DNA of 64,000 nucleotides from Mytilisepta virgata (taxonomy: Eukaryota > Mollusca > Bivalvia > Mytilida > Mytilidae), in assembly GCA_028015205.1 (NCBI GenBank), contig CM051516.1:33866230-33930229 (forward strand). Reading direction: 5' to 3'. The translations under genes were made by a program, and so were the position numbers. The notes under the pieces are model-generated. The model was not told the DNA's origin, ran no database searches, and was given only the letters and a program-made list of their open reading frames with translations. Positions 27,901-42,900 of this stretch are shown in pieces; position 1 is the first letter of the stretch; each line of letters begins with the position of its first letter.

Positions 27901-30900
27901 CATCACCAGCAAGTCTTAAAGGTCTATTTTGCTCCCTTATTTTCTTTAGTTCAACATCTTGCAGTAAAGACCAAGTGTGATTTACGACGGGCATTAAACA
28001 CTGTCTTTGGATTTTGTTATAGGTTGTGTGGGAAATAAATTTTAAGTTCAAAAAATCTGCGTACTGTGATATGTGGCTGTAAGTTTGCCCACAAAAAAGA
28101 GTTGCTGCACTAACTAAAAGGTTGCCAACAGGCATCTTGCCAAGAAATGGTTGTGAACTCCATTTTATTATCAAATGGCCACTTGTACAGAAAACAGAGA
28201 TTGTAATGACCGAACCATCAGATAAGTCTTTCAAGGTGTCATCTGGATCTGCTGGACAGTCACAAATGCTACATTTTAATTTGTTTATCAAATTTGTGAT
28301 AGCGCTTTCAAAAACAATAAATTTATTTTCTTTAATATAAAGTTGTTCAGGTGTATATTGGATAGGTTCTATACAATCGTCTTCACTTTCAGTTGGATCC
28401 GATTCAACTATATAATCAGCATCTCCATTGTCATCTTCGTGTGTAAGACTTACGAAAGACTGGTCCAAATCGGATTCCGATTTCACTGGTGAACAAGTTA
28501 ATTCTGTACATTTCTCAAAATTTATCTTTTCAGGAGTAGATGTAACAAAATTTGGTGTTTTTGTGTGAACTTGTGATTCTTTCGGTATGACTGGAATTTC
28601 TTCGAAAACTTTATAGTAGCTATGATCTCTTACAGTTAAACTTTTATGTCCTTTAATCCTTTGACAAATTTCGCATGGATGACCACATGGAAGAATGTCT
28701 GATACATTTACCAAAGGTATACATGTAGGATCCTCCGGAACATCAATATTCTGAAATTATAAAAAGTACACTTCAATTATTCAAATTACATTTTTAGTAC
28801 ATTTGAACATTTGATACATGGGAAATGGGACCATGTTAAGACAACTAAAACAGCATACTATTCAAATATATCTAGAAATACATGTAGGACATGTAGGCCC
28901 ATAGAAAATTAAAGAAAAAAGTCTGATCACAAATAATTAGTTTAATTATACATGTAATGTTCACTAAAAACTTTGATTATTTAGTTAAATTTGATTAATG
29001 AATTTTAATTAAATAATTATTTATATCAAAAGGTAAGGCCAAAAAAAATATCCGTGTTTCCTCTAACCCTATTTTTTGTGCCTATGTATACCCTAAAGTT
29101 TTTTTGACATTTTGGAACAAGCACTATTAAGTCATGTTGTGTCCTCTGTATAACCTAGGTAAAAAGTTCAAAAATAAAAATTTTGCCTACCTACCTACCC
29201 TAATTTTTTTTCAGTATGTTAGTGGAAACACAGGTATTTTTTTTTGGCCTAACTTTAGAAACAAGTGAATCAACAATTAAGCTGGGAGTGTGAACAAAAA
29301 TTATCAAACTTCTTTGATATATTTATTTTAATTGACAGTACAAAGCAAACTTTTTTTTAAATCAGTTTTATACATAACCAATTTCCTGTTGAGCAAATGG
29401 ATCCAAGTTGATGAAAGTTTTGTTTGTACAACAATTCATACTTTAGTTGGGCCTAACTTACCCTAATTTTTCCAGTATGTTAGTAGAAACACATATGTTT
29501 TTATTTGTAAATGTTAATTTTTAAGTCATTCAGAAAAAATATTGTCACTGAACTTGGCTTTTCATGCATACACGTACCAACAAGGTAAACTTTTTCAAGT
29601 AAAAATAAATTGATTGATTGAATAGGGTTTTTACGCCACTTTCAACAATATTTCAGTTATATCGTGGCGACCAGTTTTAGTGGTGGAGGAAGCTGGAGTG
29701 CCCGGAGAAAACCACCGACCTTGGGTAAGCAACTGGTTAACTTTATCACATGCGGATGTGAGTCGAGTGCACCTTTTTTTGTAATTGCCCAAAGCGGGGA
29801 TCAAACTCGCACCGTATTGGTGATAGGCTACAGTGATGTATACTGGTAGATGCGACCAACTATCTAGACCACTCGGCCACCCAGGCCCCAGTAAAAATAA
29901 AATAACATTGCGCATGATGCATGTAAGTGGAAAAACATGTATTAATATTACATGTACGTATGTACATGTAGCTCGCTAGATTTCATTTAGCCCAAATAAG
30001 ACATTGTGAGAATATTTATATATATATTTGGCTTGTAGAAATTTTGGAATGGGACCCAACCTCTGATTTTACAGATCGCCACCAATATTTAGTTGATCTT
30101 TACATACAATCTATTTATTCTTACCTCACATGAATTGGAAACTTCAACTAACTGCTGAGGACTTCCAGATGCATCCGTGGTAGTTCGAAATTTCTTTGGT
30201 CTAGTTGCTTTGCTTTTGCTTTCTGAGCCTTTTCTTTTAGTGGGTACTGTCTTTGTTGTAACCTCACAATGAGATTCTTTCTCTCCTCTTACACAGGATG
30301 TCAAGCTACTTCTAAGCTGAAAAAGTAATATAATTTAAATTGAGTGTTGTTTGTGTGCTACAGTCTAAAATCAATAATCAAATATACAAATTTAAGCATG
30401 GAAATACATTTCTAAAGTACAATATAAACACTTGCTAAACAGAATTGGACAATCATACATGTAAATAAACAATTACTCTTATATACCATGATGTCGAAAA
30501 TGCAATCAGATACCCTGCATTATTCATCCTTTATCATAAGATAAGGTAAAATTCCTGAGAGACCCTACCCCTAAAATATTGAAAGCTATCTTTTTGCATT
30601 GATCGTAGGATCATGGTATAAATATACACCATTGGGCTAACGTCCTCCGGGGTATAATTATTACAATTTACATATTACATATCCACAGTTGTGCAGTTAT
30701 TCAGGATGAATATACATGTACTGACTTATTAACTAATAGATGTAGTATAATGATCCAAGTTTACATTGTCATTTAGCTACATGTAGTCTATTCAGGTTGT
30801 CTACATCAATGTGTCAAATTAAGAATGGTTTGTGGTCAAGAATGATTCATTTTTTGTGTGTATAGCAATCAATAAACAATATAAATGTATACGTAAAAAT

Positions 30901-33900
30901 TATGCGAACAAGGATTCTTCCCCTGCAAGAAGGCCTTTCCTTTCTGGATCAGTGTCAAATATGGGATAGAGCTTCATCACCACCCTCCCCCTTCCTACCA
31001 AATTATGAAATACACATGTAGGAATTGTCGGTGCATCGTGTACATGTATATTGCTGAATTTGCTGTGGGAACTATAAATTGTAAATTAACAGCGTAAATA
31101 ATATATGGTGCCTGCCCATACTTTCCATGTAACGAGCGTATTTATAATATTCATTTCAGTGACACAATCAAGAAAAAAAAGGGGGGGGGGGGTCATTGTG
31201 TAACACTGTCAAAGTCTTGAATGTTTGGTTCAGACATGTCAGATGAAGGGTTTCACATATAATAACTACCTGTGCTTTTTTCCTCTTCTCGAGTAACAGT
31301 GATGTGGATTTCCTTTCCTTAGGACGTCGATCAACTGTACCAGGACCTGGTTTAACTATTGTTGGTATCGATCCTTCCTTCAGAACTGGTTTTGTTTTGA
31401 AACCTAACGACTCTGCGATTTGATTTCTATCAAAACATGTTTCCTCGAAATGATCCTCACAGACGACTCTACTTTTGCTCCAAACAAAAGTTTCAATGTT
31501 CAGTTTATCGTTACGCAGGTGATCGATCCATAATTTACAGAGTCTCCTTTTCTCGCTAGACTTTAATGGGTCCGGAATTTCAAAAAAACTCTTCGCACAT
31601 TTCCCTCTTGTATTGGTACAATTGATTGCTTGACATGAAGGCATAATTAGGAACAAATTTCAATAACTTTCAATGAACTTCGTGTCAGGATACAAACCGG
31701 AATATAAGGTATGACGTATGATTTGATACTTTTTGTGCTCTTCACTACGAAAGAGCTCTACAATATGTCAACTCGCGGTAACTGGCGGGAAATTCAAAAT
31801 TTTAACTTTAGAACTGTGTGCGTTGGTCATATACGGGGGAAATGACAAAACATAATTTGTAAATTTTATTTTTATGAATAATACTTTTAACTGAACCCCA
31901 AAAATACGGTGGGTTTCCTTCTCCTTTAAATTCAAACATTTCAAGTATGTATATTTCTTCTTTTTTATACTATAACTGTACCTTCTTTATGTAAAGCATG
32001 AACTGCCATCAGCATTGACTCCCAGTAATATTTGATTAAATGATTTGATAGCTTGCCATCTTCTTTTATTGTATCTTTTAGCAGCTTTCCAAAATCATGA
32101 TTGCCATATTCCATTACTATAAATAGTTTCTGTTCCTCAGGTCGGTATTCACTATACATAAATATTACATATCAATTAACAAGTTTCCAAATTAACACTT
32201 ATTACCTCCCCTGATTTTGCTCTGGCTTTACCTTTATTATTGTGTATTGGGAATGCCACTATTGGCAATAAAAAACTCATTATAGGAATGGCATCTATAT
32301 TGTAAATAAGAATGTATGGATCCAACACAAATATCATGCATTACATACTGTGTTGGACTAAGTTTATTGATAGTGCTAACAAGACGTTGATGGAAAATAC
32401 TCAAGTTTTGGGCAGTAACTCCCACAAAAATTATCCGGGAGCACTCATTTTCGAACTTGATCAAGGTATCTTCAATATAGATTTGGTAAAAATCCATCAA
32501 GAACTGTAGAATTGAGCTTGCTAACAAAATCTGAATGGACGGACAAACAGACGCCGTCATTTCTACGTATGTCTCCCGCAAAACATGTTGCGGTGGGGAG
32601 CAATAAATCCTTAGTACAGTGTAACCTATCTAAACCAATCACTATTCAAAGCAAAAGCACTCTGAACCAAACACATGTATTAGAATGTGCAATGAATATT
32701 CTATAGTAAATGAACCTGTGTAAACCATGAAAACACCTGTCAACTCGTAATATGAGCATAATCTTTGTTAAAATCAGGCTTTTGTTTAGAAATATCTTAC
32801 TGTATGCGATTATTTCACTTACTAATCATAAATCTTGATAACTTTTGGACAATACTGAAGCTGTAATAATAAATTCACTTCATTTTTGTATCCATTTATA
32901 ATTTCCTCGTTGGCATCATTTAAATTAACAACCTTCATAGCTTTTGTTGGAGGTTTGGAATCATATACTTGATATACCTACAATACACAGAAGTAACTGC
33001 ATTACATGTATTAATTATTTTCATAATTATACTATTACTTATCTTTATACTGAGTTAATACTCTGAAAGTAACACCTAGTGACTTATAAATTTTTACATG
33101 TTTTCTAAAAATAAAAATTTTTTAAATGAAGAAAATATTGCAAATGTAAATGTACTTTTAAAAAGAACAACTAGAATTAATTCTCATATCAATTTAAAAC
33201 GAAAACGCTATTAATTTAATAATGGCATAACTTAATCTACCTTAATTCTTATTTAAGAAATATAAGACTATAGTTACCTTACTGGATCCCCCTTGTCCTA
33301 TCATCTCAATTATCATGTATACTACACCATTGACAGTAATAGTCTCTACATCTTTCATAACACCACTGGGTGTAAATGGTACTGATATCTGATTCGACTG
33401 AATACTAACACTAGGGGTTGCACATATTGGTACATGAGAGGAAAGATTTGACCTACAATAAGAAACAAATTAGACCTACTATCAGAAGCAAATCTGGACT
33501 GTTTGAAAAGTAAAAGTATGGATATACATGTACATGTAACATGCTTACTTAGAGCTCTATACAAATGTAACCATGGTAACAATACACATCAAAATTATAT
33601 GATTTCTAAATTACTTTTTCAGTTTAGGTTACTGAGAGGTGTAACTTATCACAAAGCTTTATAAAGGTAATTCTGGCATCGACATAAGAATACCCGTCTA
33701 TCTTGCATGTTGGTGAGGCAAAAACTGAATTATTTGGATTACCTGACACATTGCCACTGAGAATGTTCTGCTATTTCTTAGACATAGAAATGATGACATC
33801 AATGTAAAAAAAAGAAAACAGCAGTCAAATTGAATTTTCTTTCATCACTGTTTGAAGGCATCCTCTGTCCTCCCAGTAGTTATAGCAAATAATAACTGCA

Positions 33901-36900
33901 ATCTCTTTTATTACACACAATTTAATCATCTAAGTGTGTACTTACAAGACTTGTTTACTTGGTGTTGGATCAACAGATTTATTTGCTGCAATCTGTTTAT
34001 ATGGTGTAGGATTTATAGATAAATCTTTCACTGCCGTAGTTTTATTAGGTGTCGGATTTACAGATGTTTCTTTTACAGCCAGACTTTTACTAGGTGTGGG
34101 ATTCACAGATGTCTCTTTTAATGCCATATTTATACTAGATGTAGGATTTACAGACATTGGGTCTACCATTATTTTGGGTTTATCAGGTTTCAAGAAAGAC
34201 GTGCTGTCACTCTTTGGCGGCTGTTTGTCTTTTGAAGACACAATGTTAGAGATATCACATGTTTGTTTGTCTGTCTGTTTTTCTGTTTCCATGGGAATTG
34301 TTGTATCCATCATTGACTGGTACCCACTTGTCTGAGCCAATGATACAAATGCAAAAGTTGCTGAAACAATTAAAAAAAACATGTAGCATAAAACAATTAA
34401 TCACATGTATCATAAAACAATGAATCAACGCTAACAATATTCTTCATAAAATGTTTTATTTCCAGCCTCTTTCCATTTTAAATAATAAAAAGACAAATAT
34501 AAGGAAACCATGATAGATTGTTTGTTTGTTTAGTTTGGGTTTTACCCCGTTTCCAGCACAATTGGCTATTTCGCATCGGCCAGTTTTTATTGATGGAGGA
34601 AGCCGGAGTACCCGGAGAGAACCACCGACCTTCGGTAGGAAAATTGGCAATGCTTGTCAATTAACATCGGGGTCGAACACACCCCACCACAGGTGAGAAC
34701 CATGATAGATAATTTGGCTGATGTTTTGAACAATTAACAGAAGTGTACTCACATGAGGCCTGTGGATCTAGAGGTTTAAATCCACCCATGGTGTCCATTT
34801 CCTCAACATCCTCCTCCTCATCTTCAGCTGTTTCTGGGGTAAATGGTAAATTCAGCTTTTTGACTCGTTTAGGTAAACCTATGTCCTTCCTGCGGTTAAT
34901 GTTTGAAAATAAAGTTTATTAATATAATTTCCTATGTAATATATAACGAAAAATTTGATCGACCGTAAATAAGGTGGAAAAGCCATGTTTTGCTACATGT
35001 AACGCCAAAAATCAATTTGATCAGGAAAAACTTTATGTGAAGATTGTTTAACTGCACATGATATGCAGTAGATCTGTCAAGTTTTGTTCTATTCCTATTG
35101 AAACTGAAGTAGGTTTTTTGACAGAAAGGAAAGAAACTATGTCATCCCTTACATGTAGAAGGTGGGAGGGAGAAGATATACATTGTAATTACAGGGAAAT
35201 ATACAGTTCTTTCTGCTTTAAAATGCCAAATTATTTACCTCCATGAAGGCCACGTTTAAATAAAGTTCATAAACTGCTCTTTTGACTGCTTATCATCATG
35301 TCTGATAAAATTTATCTCTGAATTCTCAACTCTGAATTTAAGGGATATTAAAAAAAAAAGTTAAGTTGCTATTTTTTGTTCAATAACACACAACAGATTC
35401 TGGATATTTAACAAAAAAGATACAACAACTTCTTTCCTTACACATATAAAGTACTTGTATTTCCAAATATAGAAAGACAAACCTTTTCCACTGAGATTTT
35501 TCAATACTTCTAATTTCTGGAGTACTGCTGTATGATCTCATAGCAGGTTTACATGAATTGGATCGAGCAGAAAGAAAATGTTCTTTGTCTGAATCCAACA
35601 TTATAGGGGCTGTCTCCATTTCATCTGGTCCACATTTCTGTCTTGGAAAACTAAAATCAAGTATGAAATGTTGTTATGTTAATCAGAATATGAGACATAA
35701 ACTAGTCAGAGATTACAGAACACATTTTTCCATTCATTAACATACATGTATGTTAAAATAAAAAATTAATACAAAAAATACTTTTGAATGAATATCACAT
35801 TAATTACAGACTCATATTTTAATTTTGATAATAATTCTCTATTAATACAGGCACTGAAATCACATTTTCAGTAACTATTCTCATATCATGTTTATTTCAT
35901 AGAGAATAATACATTTTCATATTGATATATGGAGTTATTCACCAACAGTGTTCTCCCCAGGCATATATAGTACCACTGTGCTATTAATTTTGACAAATGT
36001 ATATTTTTTTTCCCTTTGATGCATTGATCTGTTCCCCCTTTCCATAGTTTATATTGGTGAAAACCAGAATAATTAAAATCCCGTAAAATTCTACACAATA
36101 ATTTATTATTTTTCATACATATAAGAAACCTTTTTCAGATTCTTAAAAATGCCTTTTACAATACTTGAAAATTTCGTTACAAACCTATGTGAATTTCTAC
36201 CACAAAGCTATTAACATTTCTGGGGAGAAGACCGTCAGATCAATAATTCATGATGGACCCCAGATTTTATGCATAAGAATTTTTACTTTCTTGTGTCACA
36301 GACTGTCATGACTTATGACAACCATGCAAATTAACATAGAAATATGACCTTGTTTTGTCTGTAAATACTGTATACTGACATCTACATGTATACACAAGTT
36401 CACTTAATACATATATTTATGTCCAAGAATCATGATATAAGAGGAATGATAAATGGACAGATAACACATGTAGATGCATAAAGGCAATTTATCTAATACA
36501 CACATTCAACATGTGGTAAAATAATAAAAAATACAATTATTTGTGGGAACAAATGATATACACTTAAGGTAAATATATATAACAGAACTAAGGTAGCTCA
36601 GAGACACACAAAAACAGTTTGAAATTTGCGAAGTTCCAAAGAATAATAAAATTTTGTGAATAGACTTAAATATGAGTTACTATGTTTTCACATACACCAT
36701 CAACTCATTTTTGGGGAAAAACTTATGTCTGTGAAATATTAACTGAACAGTGTACCTTTTTCTTCCTTTTATCCAAACCAATTTTTGTCTTTCAGAATGC
36801 TAAGATGCCTTCAAATTTTCGTGACAGCTGATTTTCCCTTTTCTGCTTACACTTTTTTGCATTAAATATGATGTACCGGATAAAAATGTACTAATATCGA

Positions 36901-39900
36901 TGTTGTTGAATTCATGTACCGTAATAACCCTAATTATTGGACGGCCTAATTATTCGACACTTTTGAAAATTCAAGGAAAATCAAATTTTTTTATCTCTAT
37001 TTTTTCGACGATTTGAAAATTGTCAAAGTTACGATCGTTGTTCTCAGGTGGTGACAGTCAGTAATTTTAACATCTTAGGTAAGTTAATTACTTTCAGTCC
37101 TCATCGAGTGTTTATTTCATCTTTCTACACCATTTAAACTATCTATCTTAATAAATTTGATTGAAACAAGATCAATTTTTATGTAAATTTTATTGAATTT
37201 TTCCTAACAGGAAGTTTATCTTTGAAAAGAAATCCAAAACGAGTTCGGAACGAAATTGCGTATTTGCGTTTCTCAGAGAAATAAATTTAAAAAATTTGAA
37301 ATGAAATGAATGTTTTTATAAAACAAATCCTCCTATCATTGTTTATAAGACATTTAAATGTAATAGTTATAATATGTTCTAAAAAGACGATAAGACTACA
37401 AACGTAACATGTGTTGTAAAAATCACATGCTCCAAATCCAGATTATAACAATAATATGCGAGATGTTCACATATTCGTCAACAACATGGCGGGTCGTTTG
37501 AAGTTTGCTACTGTTTTTGTCTTCAACATTAAATTAACTTAATTTGAAGGTACAAAAAGATAAATCATGAAAGCAAAATCAAATAACAATACCGCAAGTA
37601 TGAACCATTATTTTGAATGCCTATTCTTAAAGTACATTGACCAGGTCTATCATATGCAGTCAATAAATGACAACAATGTGGACGGAAATACGAAAACTCT
37701 ATTTTTTTTATGATTTTCCAATTTTCCTAAAAGATAGGTGTATTTTAGTGTCCAATAAATAGAGTAATTACAGTAAGTTTGAACCACGATGTTAAAGGTA
37801 TGCCTGACCCTTGTTTAGAATGTGTAACATTATACCAAAGACATGACTTTTTCATCAAGAAATTATTTCATGAAGTACATGGGACACAGATAATGGTTAA
37901 ATGAGTTTCAGAAACCAAAGTTCATTTGTAGATATAAACTTTAATCTTACGTTGCCGACAAGTTACTGGTGGTATTAACTATCTGTGCTGGTACCATGGC
38001 ATCGGTCGGACTTGGTTGAACTATATTTTTGGTGCTAGAACCTACAAAATATTTTACTTTATATTCAAGGAAAGTGACAAAAATACAAGTTGAATATACA
38101 TGTATTAAAAGATTTTTCAGAGTTCTGTGTGGTACAATTGAGTTAGAATGAGTATGGTGGATAAACTTGACATTTAAATTATACACACAGAGATATGTCT
38201 CACCTTCCTGCAGCACAGTGGAAAGATGAAAAATAATTTCAGTCAATTCATCACATAAAAGTGGGCAGGGCTAAAGTTTAAGCACAAATTCAACTGCATA
38301 CCATATATTTCTGATTCATCATAACAGGATCTAGTTACAACTGACCTAAAAATTTCATACTCCAACTTAAAGCTCAAGACAGTCTCTAGCAATGGTTTTA
38401 TCAAAATTTTTTGTTGGATCTTAATTCTTTCAATATGATTTTACTGTCAACATATCCTTTTTCTGTCAGAAAATATATTTCACCGCTTTAAATTATGTAG
38501 AGAGAAGTTCTGCTACATATATACCAAGATATTTTCTACAATTTTATCATCCTTCATTTACTAAACACTGGATTTTTTTTTTTTTTGGTGTTAACGAGTT
38601 TCACAATGCAGAAAATAAATAAAAACTCTTGAAAATTAACTTGATCAACTGTGAAGAGATTTAATTTTTTAGATTTCCAGAGAAATTTACATTTTGATTG
38701 GATAACATTTAATATTAGTGTAGTGGTTGGTAGGTGTCACCTATTGTGTATAAGATATATATCTTACTGTATTTTCTGTGTCTTGGTGACATCAATAATG
38801 TTTCACCAGCTTCCAATTTCTTCAATGCTTCTGTTAACAATTCTCCAGGTTCTGCTTTGAATAACTTAGCTTTCTCCAAAATTTTCTTTGCTTTGGATAT
38901 ATTGCCTAAAAAATAGATAAAAAATATTGTATTATATCTAAAATATAAAATACTTCAGTCAAGAGAAAAGAAAATCTGACATTCCGAAAGAATGTTAATT
39001 ACATTTATTTAGTCTTGTTGTGCCTGTACTTGCACTCAAAACCCTTGAGAATCTCAAACTTTTTAAGGTTCTTTCAAAGAATTTCCTATTCGTTAGAACT
39101 TTGATTACTTGAAATAGCATATATGGCTCAAACTGTTTTTGTCAGTCCCTAGGTGTTCTAGGGACTAACCTATTCATGCTTCAGGGATGAAAATTATTAG
39201 CATCACCCAGTCATCCCTGGTGACTAAAAATTCACCTTGACAAGAAAAAAATATAACAAGGGGCTCAGGAGAATTGAGCCTGTATAGCTCACCTGACAGT
39301 CCTACCATAAATCCATTTTATTTCAAGTGAAAATTGTAATGAACCTTCCATAAATGTTTCATACCAAGTATCAGTTAATTTGGCTACATAGTTTCAGAGG
39401 AGAAGATTGTTGAAATTTTGACCAATCAGAAATAAGATTTCATCATGGAGGCCAAATAAGTTCTTTGACAGGAACAAAATATGCAAAATGTATGAAGGTC
39501 CTTCCATGGATGCTTCATACCAACTTTAGGCACATTTGGCTTAGGGATTTCAAATTTGTCCAATCAGAAATAAGAATTGATCATGGTGGCCATTTTGTTG
39601 TCCGACCTGAACGAAATATTCAAACTTTATAAACATGATAAAGGTCATTCCATAGATGCTTCATAATAAGTTACAGTTCAGTTGGCTTTGCCGTTACAGA
39701 GGAGAAGATTTTTAAAATTTGACCAATCAGAAATAAGAATTCCTCATGGAGGCCATATAATTTGTCCGACCGCAACAAAATATGCAAACTTTATAGAGGT
39801 CCTTCCATAGATGCTTCACACCAAGTTTCGGTTCATTTGGCCAAGGGGTTTCAGAGGAGAAAATCAAATGTAAATTCATACACATTTATTTCTTAACATA

Positions 39901-42900
39901 CTCGTACAGGCCCAAGACTGCAATTAGTGCACACTTTTTGTTGTCCACAAATATAATCCCTTATATAAATTCACTGTATTTCTTTCATTTTTATTTTCTA
40001 CCCCTTATTAAAGTATTTTTAAATGTTTTTTTTTATAAACATATAGTACAATGTTCAAAGCTGATCTTTTAAAATGTTTGAATGAGCTGTCACAATTAAA
40101 AGTGGTGTTTTGGTCAGATGGAAAAGGGTCAATATTTAGGTGTCATCTGCTGTCTTCAAATATTCTGCTACCCTAGGAGACATTTTTGCCAATATTTTGA
40201 GTTAGCACTGATGAATTTTTTTAAAATTTTGATACGACAGGAAGTAAGTATACTTTCTACATGAGAAAGATTTTCAAGATTGTGCAGGTGCGATTTTTTT
40301 AATTCAATTTTATTTTAATATGAAAATGCACTATGAATTAATTGTGGTCCCGGACCTACATGCAAATAAACTGTTCATACCTTCCTTGATTTCCATCTCT
40401 GCAGAGGCCACATGAACAATGGCAAATTTTCTAACGATATTCCGAGCTTCTGTTAGCAGATGAATTGCTTCCTCAGGTAAAAGTGTACTGAAAGCAAATT
40501 TCTCATAGAAAAACCATGCAAATTTTTCATAATATCATGAGGATTCATTAGATGTTTGTTTTAGTATTTTGTTGGATATTAATTTTTGTGGTTAATTAGG
40601 GTACTATTAAGAAACACAAATTTATACATAGGATGAAATAAATATATCATTATGTGCTTTTACTACCAAGGAATTTGGTATCCTCAAAACAATATCATTA
40701 CAGATAGAAAACTAATATCCACAAAAATAAATCAGTTTAATGTACTTATTGTATTCGTTCCAATCCTCTGTCAATATCTGCTTGATCTATTACTCTATTC
40801 TATAAAAGAGCTCTAGGGAGCCCATGTAATAGTCAGACAGTAGGTGATGTAGGCCCTCAAGATATTAAAAAGCAAACTGACAGAATTTACTGATTAAGAA
40901 CTGATAGAATAAAACATATCTTATACAGAAGTACACAACAAAAGGTCATTGAGCTGTTGAAATGGTTATAGGTAAATGAACACCTTTGAGCAGATTTTGA
41001 ACACAAGTTTTCTCGTGCTTGTTATAAAGCCTAATTTAATGTCTGAGGCTTTATCTTTATCTTTTACCTTTCATTTTGTTTTTATTTTTTGGTTATTTTT
41101 ATGTTTTATGGCTTATTTACCTTCTGTCGATTTGACAGCCTACTGACACTTTGTTTATTTGGTATAGGAGCTATTTTGCACCATTTTTATTTTTTGTCTT
41201 TTAAAAGAAGCTTTGACAGACAATTATTTTACATATTTCTCAAATCAAACATTTTCTCTTGACAAGCACCAAATGAAACCAACAATTTTTTGTAATTGTT
41301 CTTCTTTTTTCTCTAAAGGATTGGCATATTAGGAGACTACACCTATACCAGATGTACAATGCTCAACATTGTATGCCTTTGAAATGCTAGGGAATATTCG
41401 GTAAGAAGTATAAACTGAATTCTAATATGATTTGTTGCAATCGCTTTTCGAACAAAGCCATCCTCCAATTACAATAATTATGGGAATCACAGCTGAAATT
41501 GCAAATTCACAATCCAAGGTATAATGTCATACATTCAAATGACACCATCTAAAACAGTAGATTGTAAGTTGAACGGGACGTAGAAAACATGCATTTGCAT
41601 TAAATTCTCACAAAAATGTCAGTCTGATTTTATTTTGTTTGTTTTAAAACATTTTATATTTTTCTGTGAAATTTAAGGATACAATTCACTGTTGCTTGGT
41701 GAAAAATGTAAACAAATATATAATACCAACAAATGTTAAAATAAGCATGGTTTCAATGAATTATTTCTTAATTCTTTATACAGCATCATGTTTGTTTACT
41801 AAAAAGATTCACTCCAGCTTTAAAAGTTAACAGTTTCTTTTGAAAGTACAATGTATGATACACATTTCCTGTACATAGATTTATAAAGATGACAGATGTC
41901 AGCCAAAATACAATGTTTTTCTTACCTTTGCACCTCAGCAAAGTCTATAAATAAATGTGCAAAGGCCTCATTCTGCTTATTCTCCTTAGCATCAATAGCC
42001 TGAAAAATAATTTCACAACATAATGAATATACACAAAGTATATGAAAATCTAAAGATTTGGGGTAAGTATCAATAAGACAAAATCCCACATGATTAAAGG
42101 ACATGATTACGTCTAGGGGTTTCACTTTGGTTTCTAACAATCAGTTACAACCCAATCACGAAGACAAGCATTAAATGGCCCCTTAATGAATAGTATTGAA
42201 AAGAATCATCAAAAGTAACTATATAAAATAAATACAGTATTTTCTATACTAATCAGACTTATTCCATAATTTATATAAATTAAAGACAATAAAATCATGC
42301 TTATTGTCAGGGAACTTTCTGAGATACAACAAAAAAGTCAAAGAATCCAAGAACCTTGGTTGCATGGTGACTGTAAAGTATTAGAATTAGTCACTACAAA
42401 GATGGTACCAGATCCAATACTTAAAACCAAATATAATACAAATAGCAGTAGTGACTTATTGTATTCTACCTATTGTTTAGCTTTATTGAGGTTTTAACAC
42501 CACTTTCCTTTACAACTTAAATCTGATTAGACATTTGCTAGGCACCTGTGATGCATCACGGGGGATCAACCCATAGAGCTGTCTAGCGCATCCCCAGGTG
42601 ACGGATAGAGCCTCTCATTGGGAGGTTGTCAGGTCATAATAGGGAAAGTCTGACCGCGGACCATAGTGGGTAAGTTTTTGGAGAATGCCACACTCTCTGC
42701 ACGTTAAAGACCCCTTCTGTAGTTTTTCTAAAAAGAGTAGGCTGATGGCTGCTACAGAAGGTTAAATTATCTGACCCTACCCAATTATCCTCCTTTTACA
42801 GTGGCAGTCAAAATTGGTTCCCCTTTGTGTCCCATCCCACCCCTAGTTGAATTGTTTGATAAATTGAACTTGTTCTCGTCCTGAAGAAGCATGAAATATT

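Larger units (their letters stand above)
23767..31925. mobile_element. Kolobok-like autonomous DNA transposon with two genes
   Basis: The 8,159-bp unit is flanked by TTAA at 23763-23766 and 31926-31929. The left end reads AGGGAAAGGAAATG; the right end in reverse complement reads AGGAGAAGGAAACC (10 of the first 12 match). A perfect 16-bp inverted pair lies 128 bp and 125 bp inside the ends (23895-23910 with 31785-31800). A 24-bp pair with two mismatches lies further in (23945-23968 with 31694-31717). Inside are a THAP-transposase gene (minus) and a Cys-rich P2X7-C-like gene (plus), which are convergent. TTAA duplications and THAP-containing transposases are recognised Kolobok traits. Two SINE-type insertions sit in non-coding parts (29610-29889 and about 26400-26870). 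Both genes have uninterrupted frames, so the copy may be young or under selection. The superfamily name is inferred, not searched. Confidence 0.82.
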
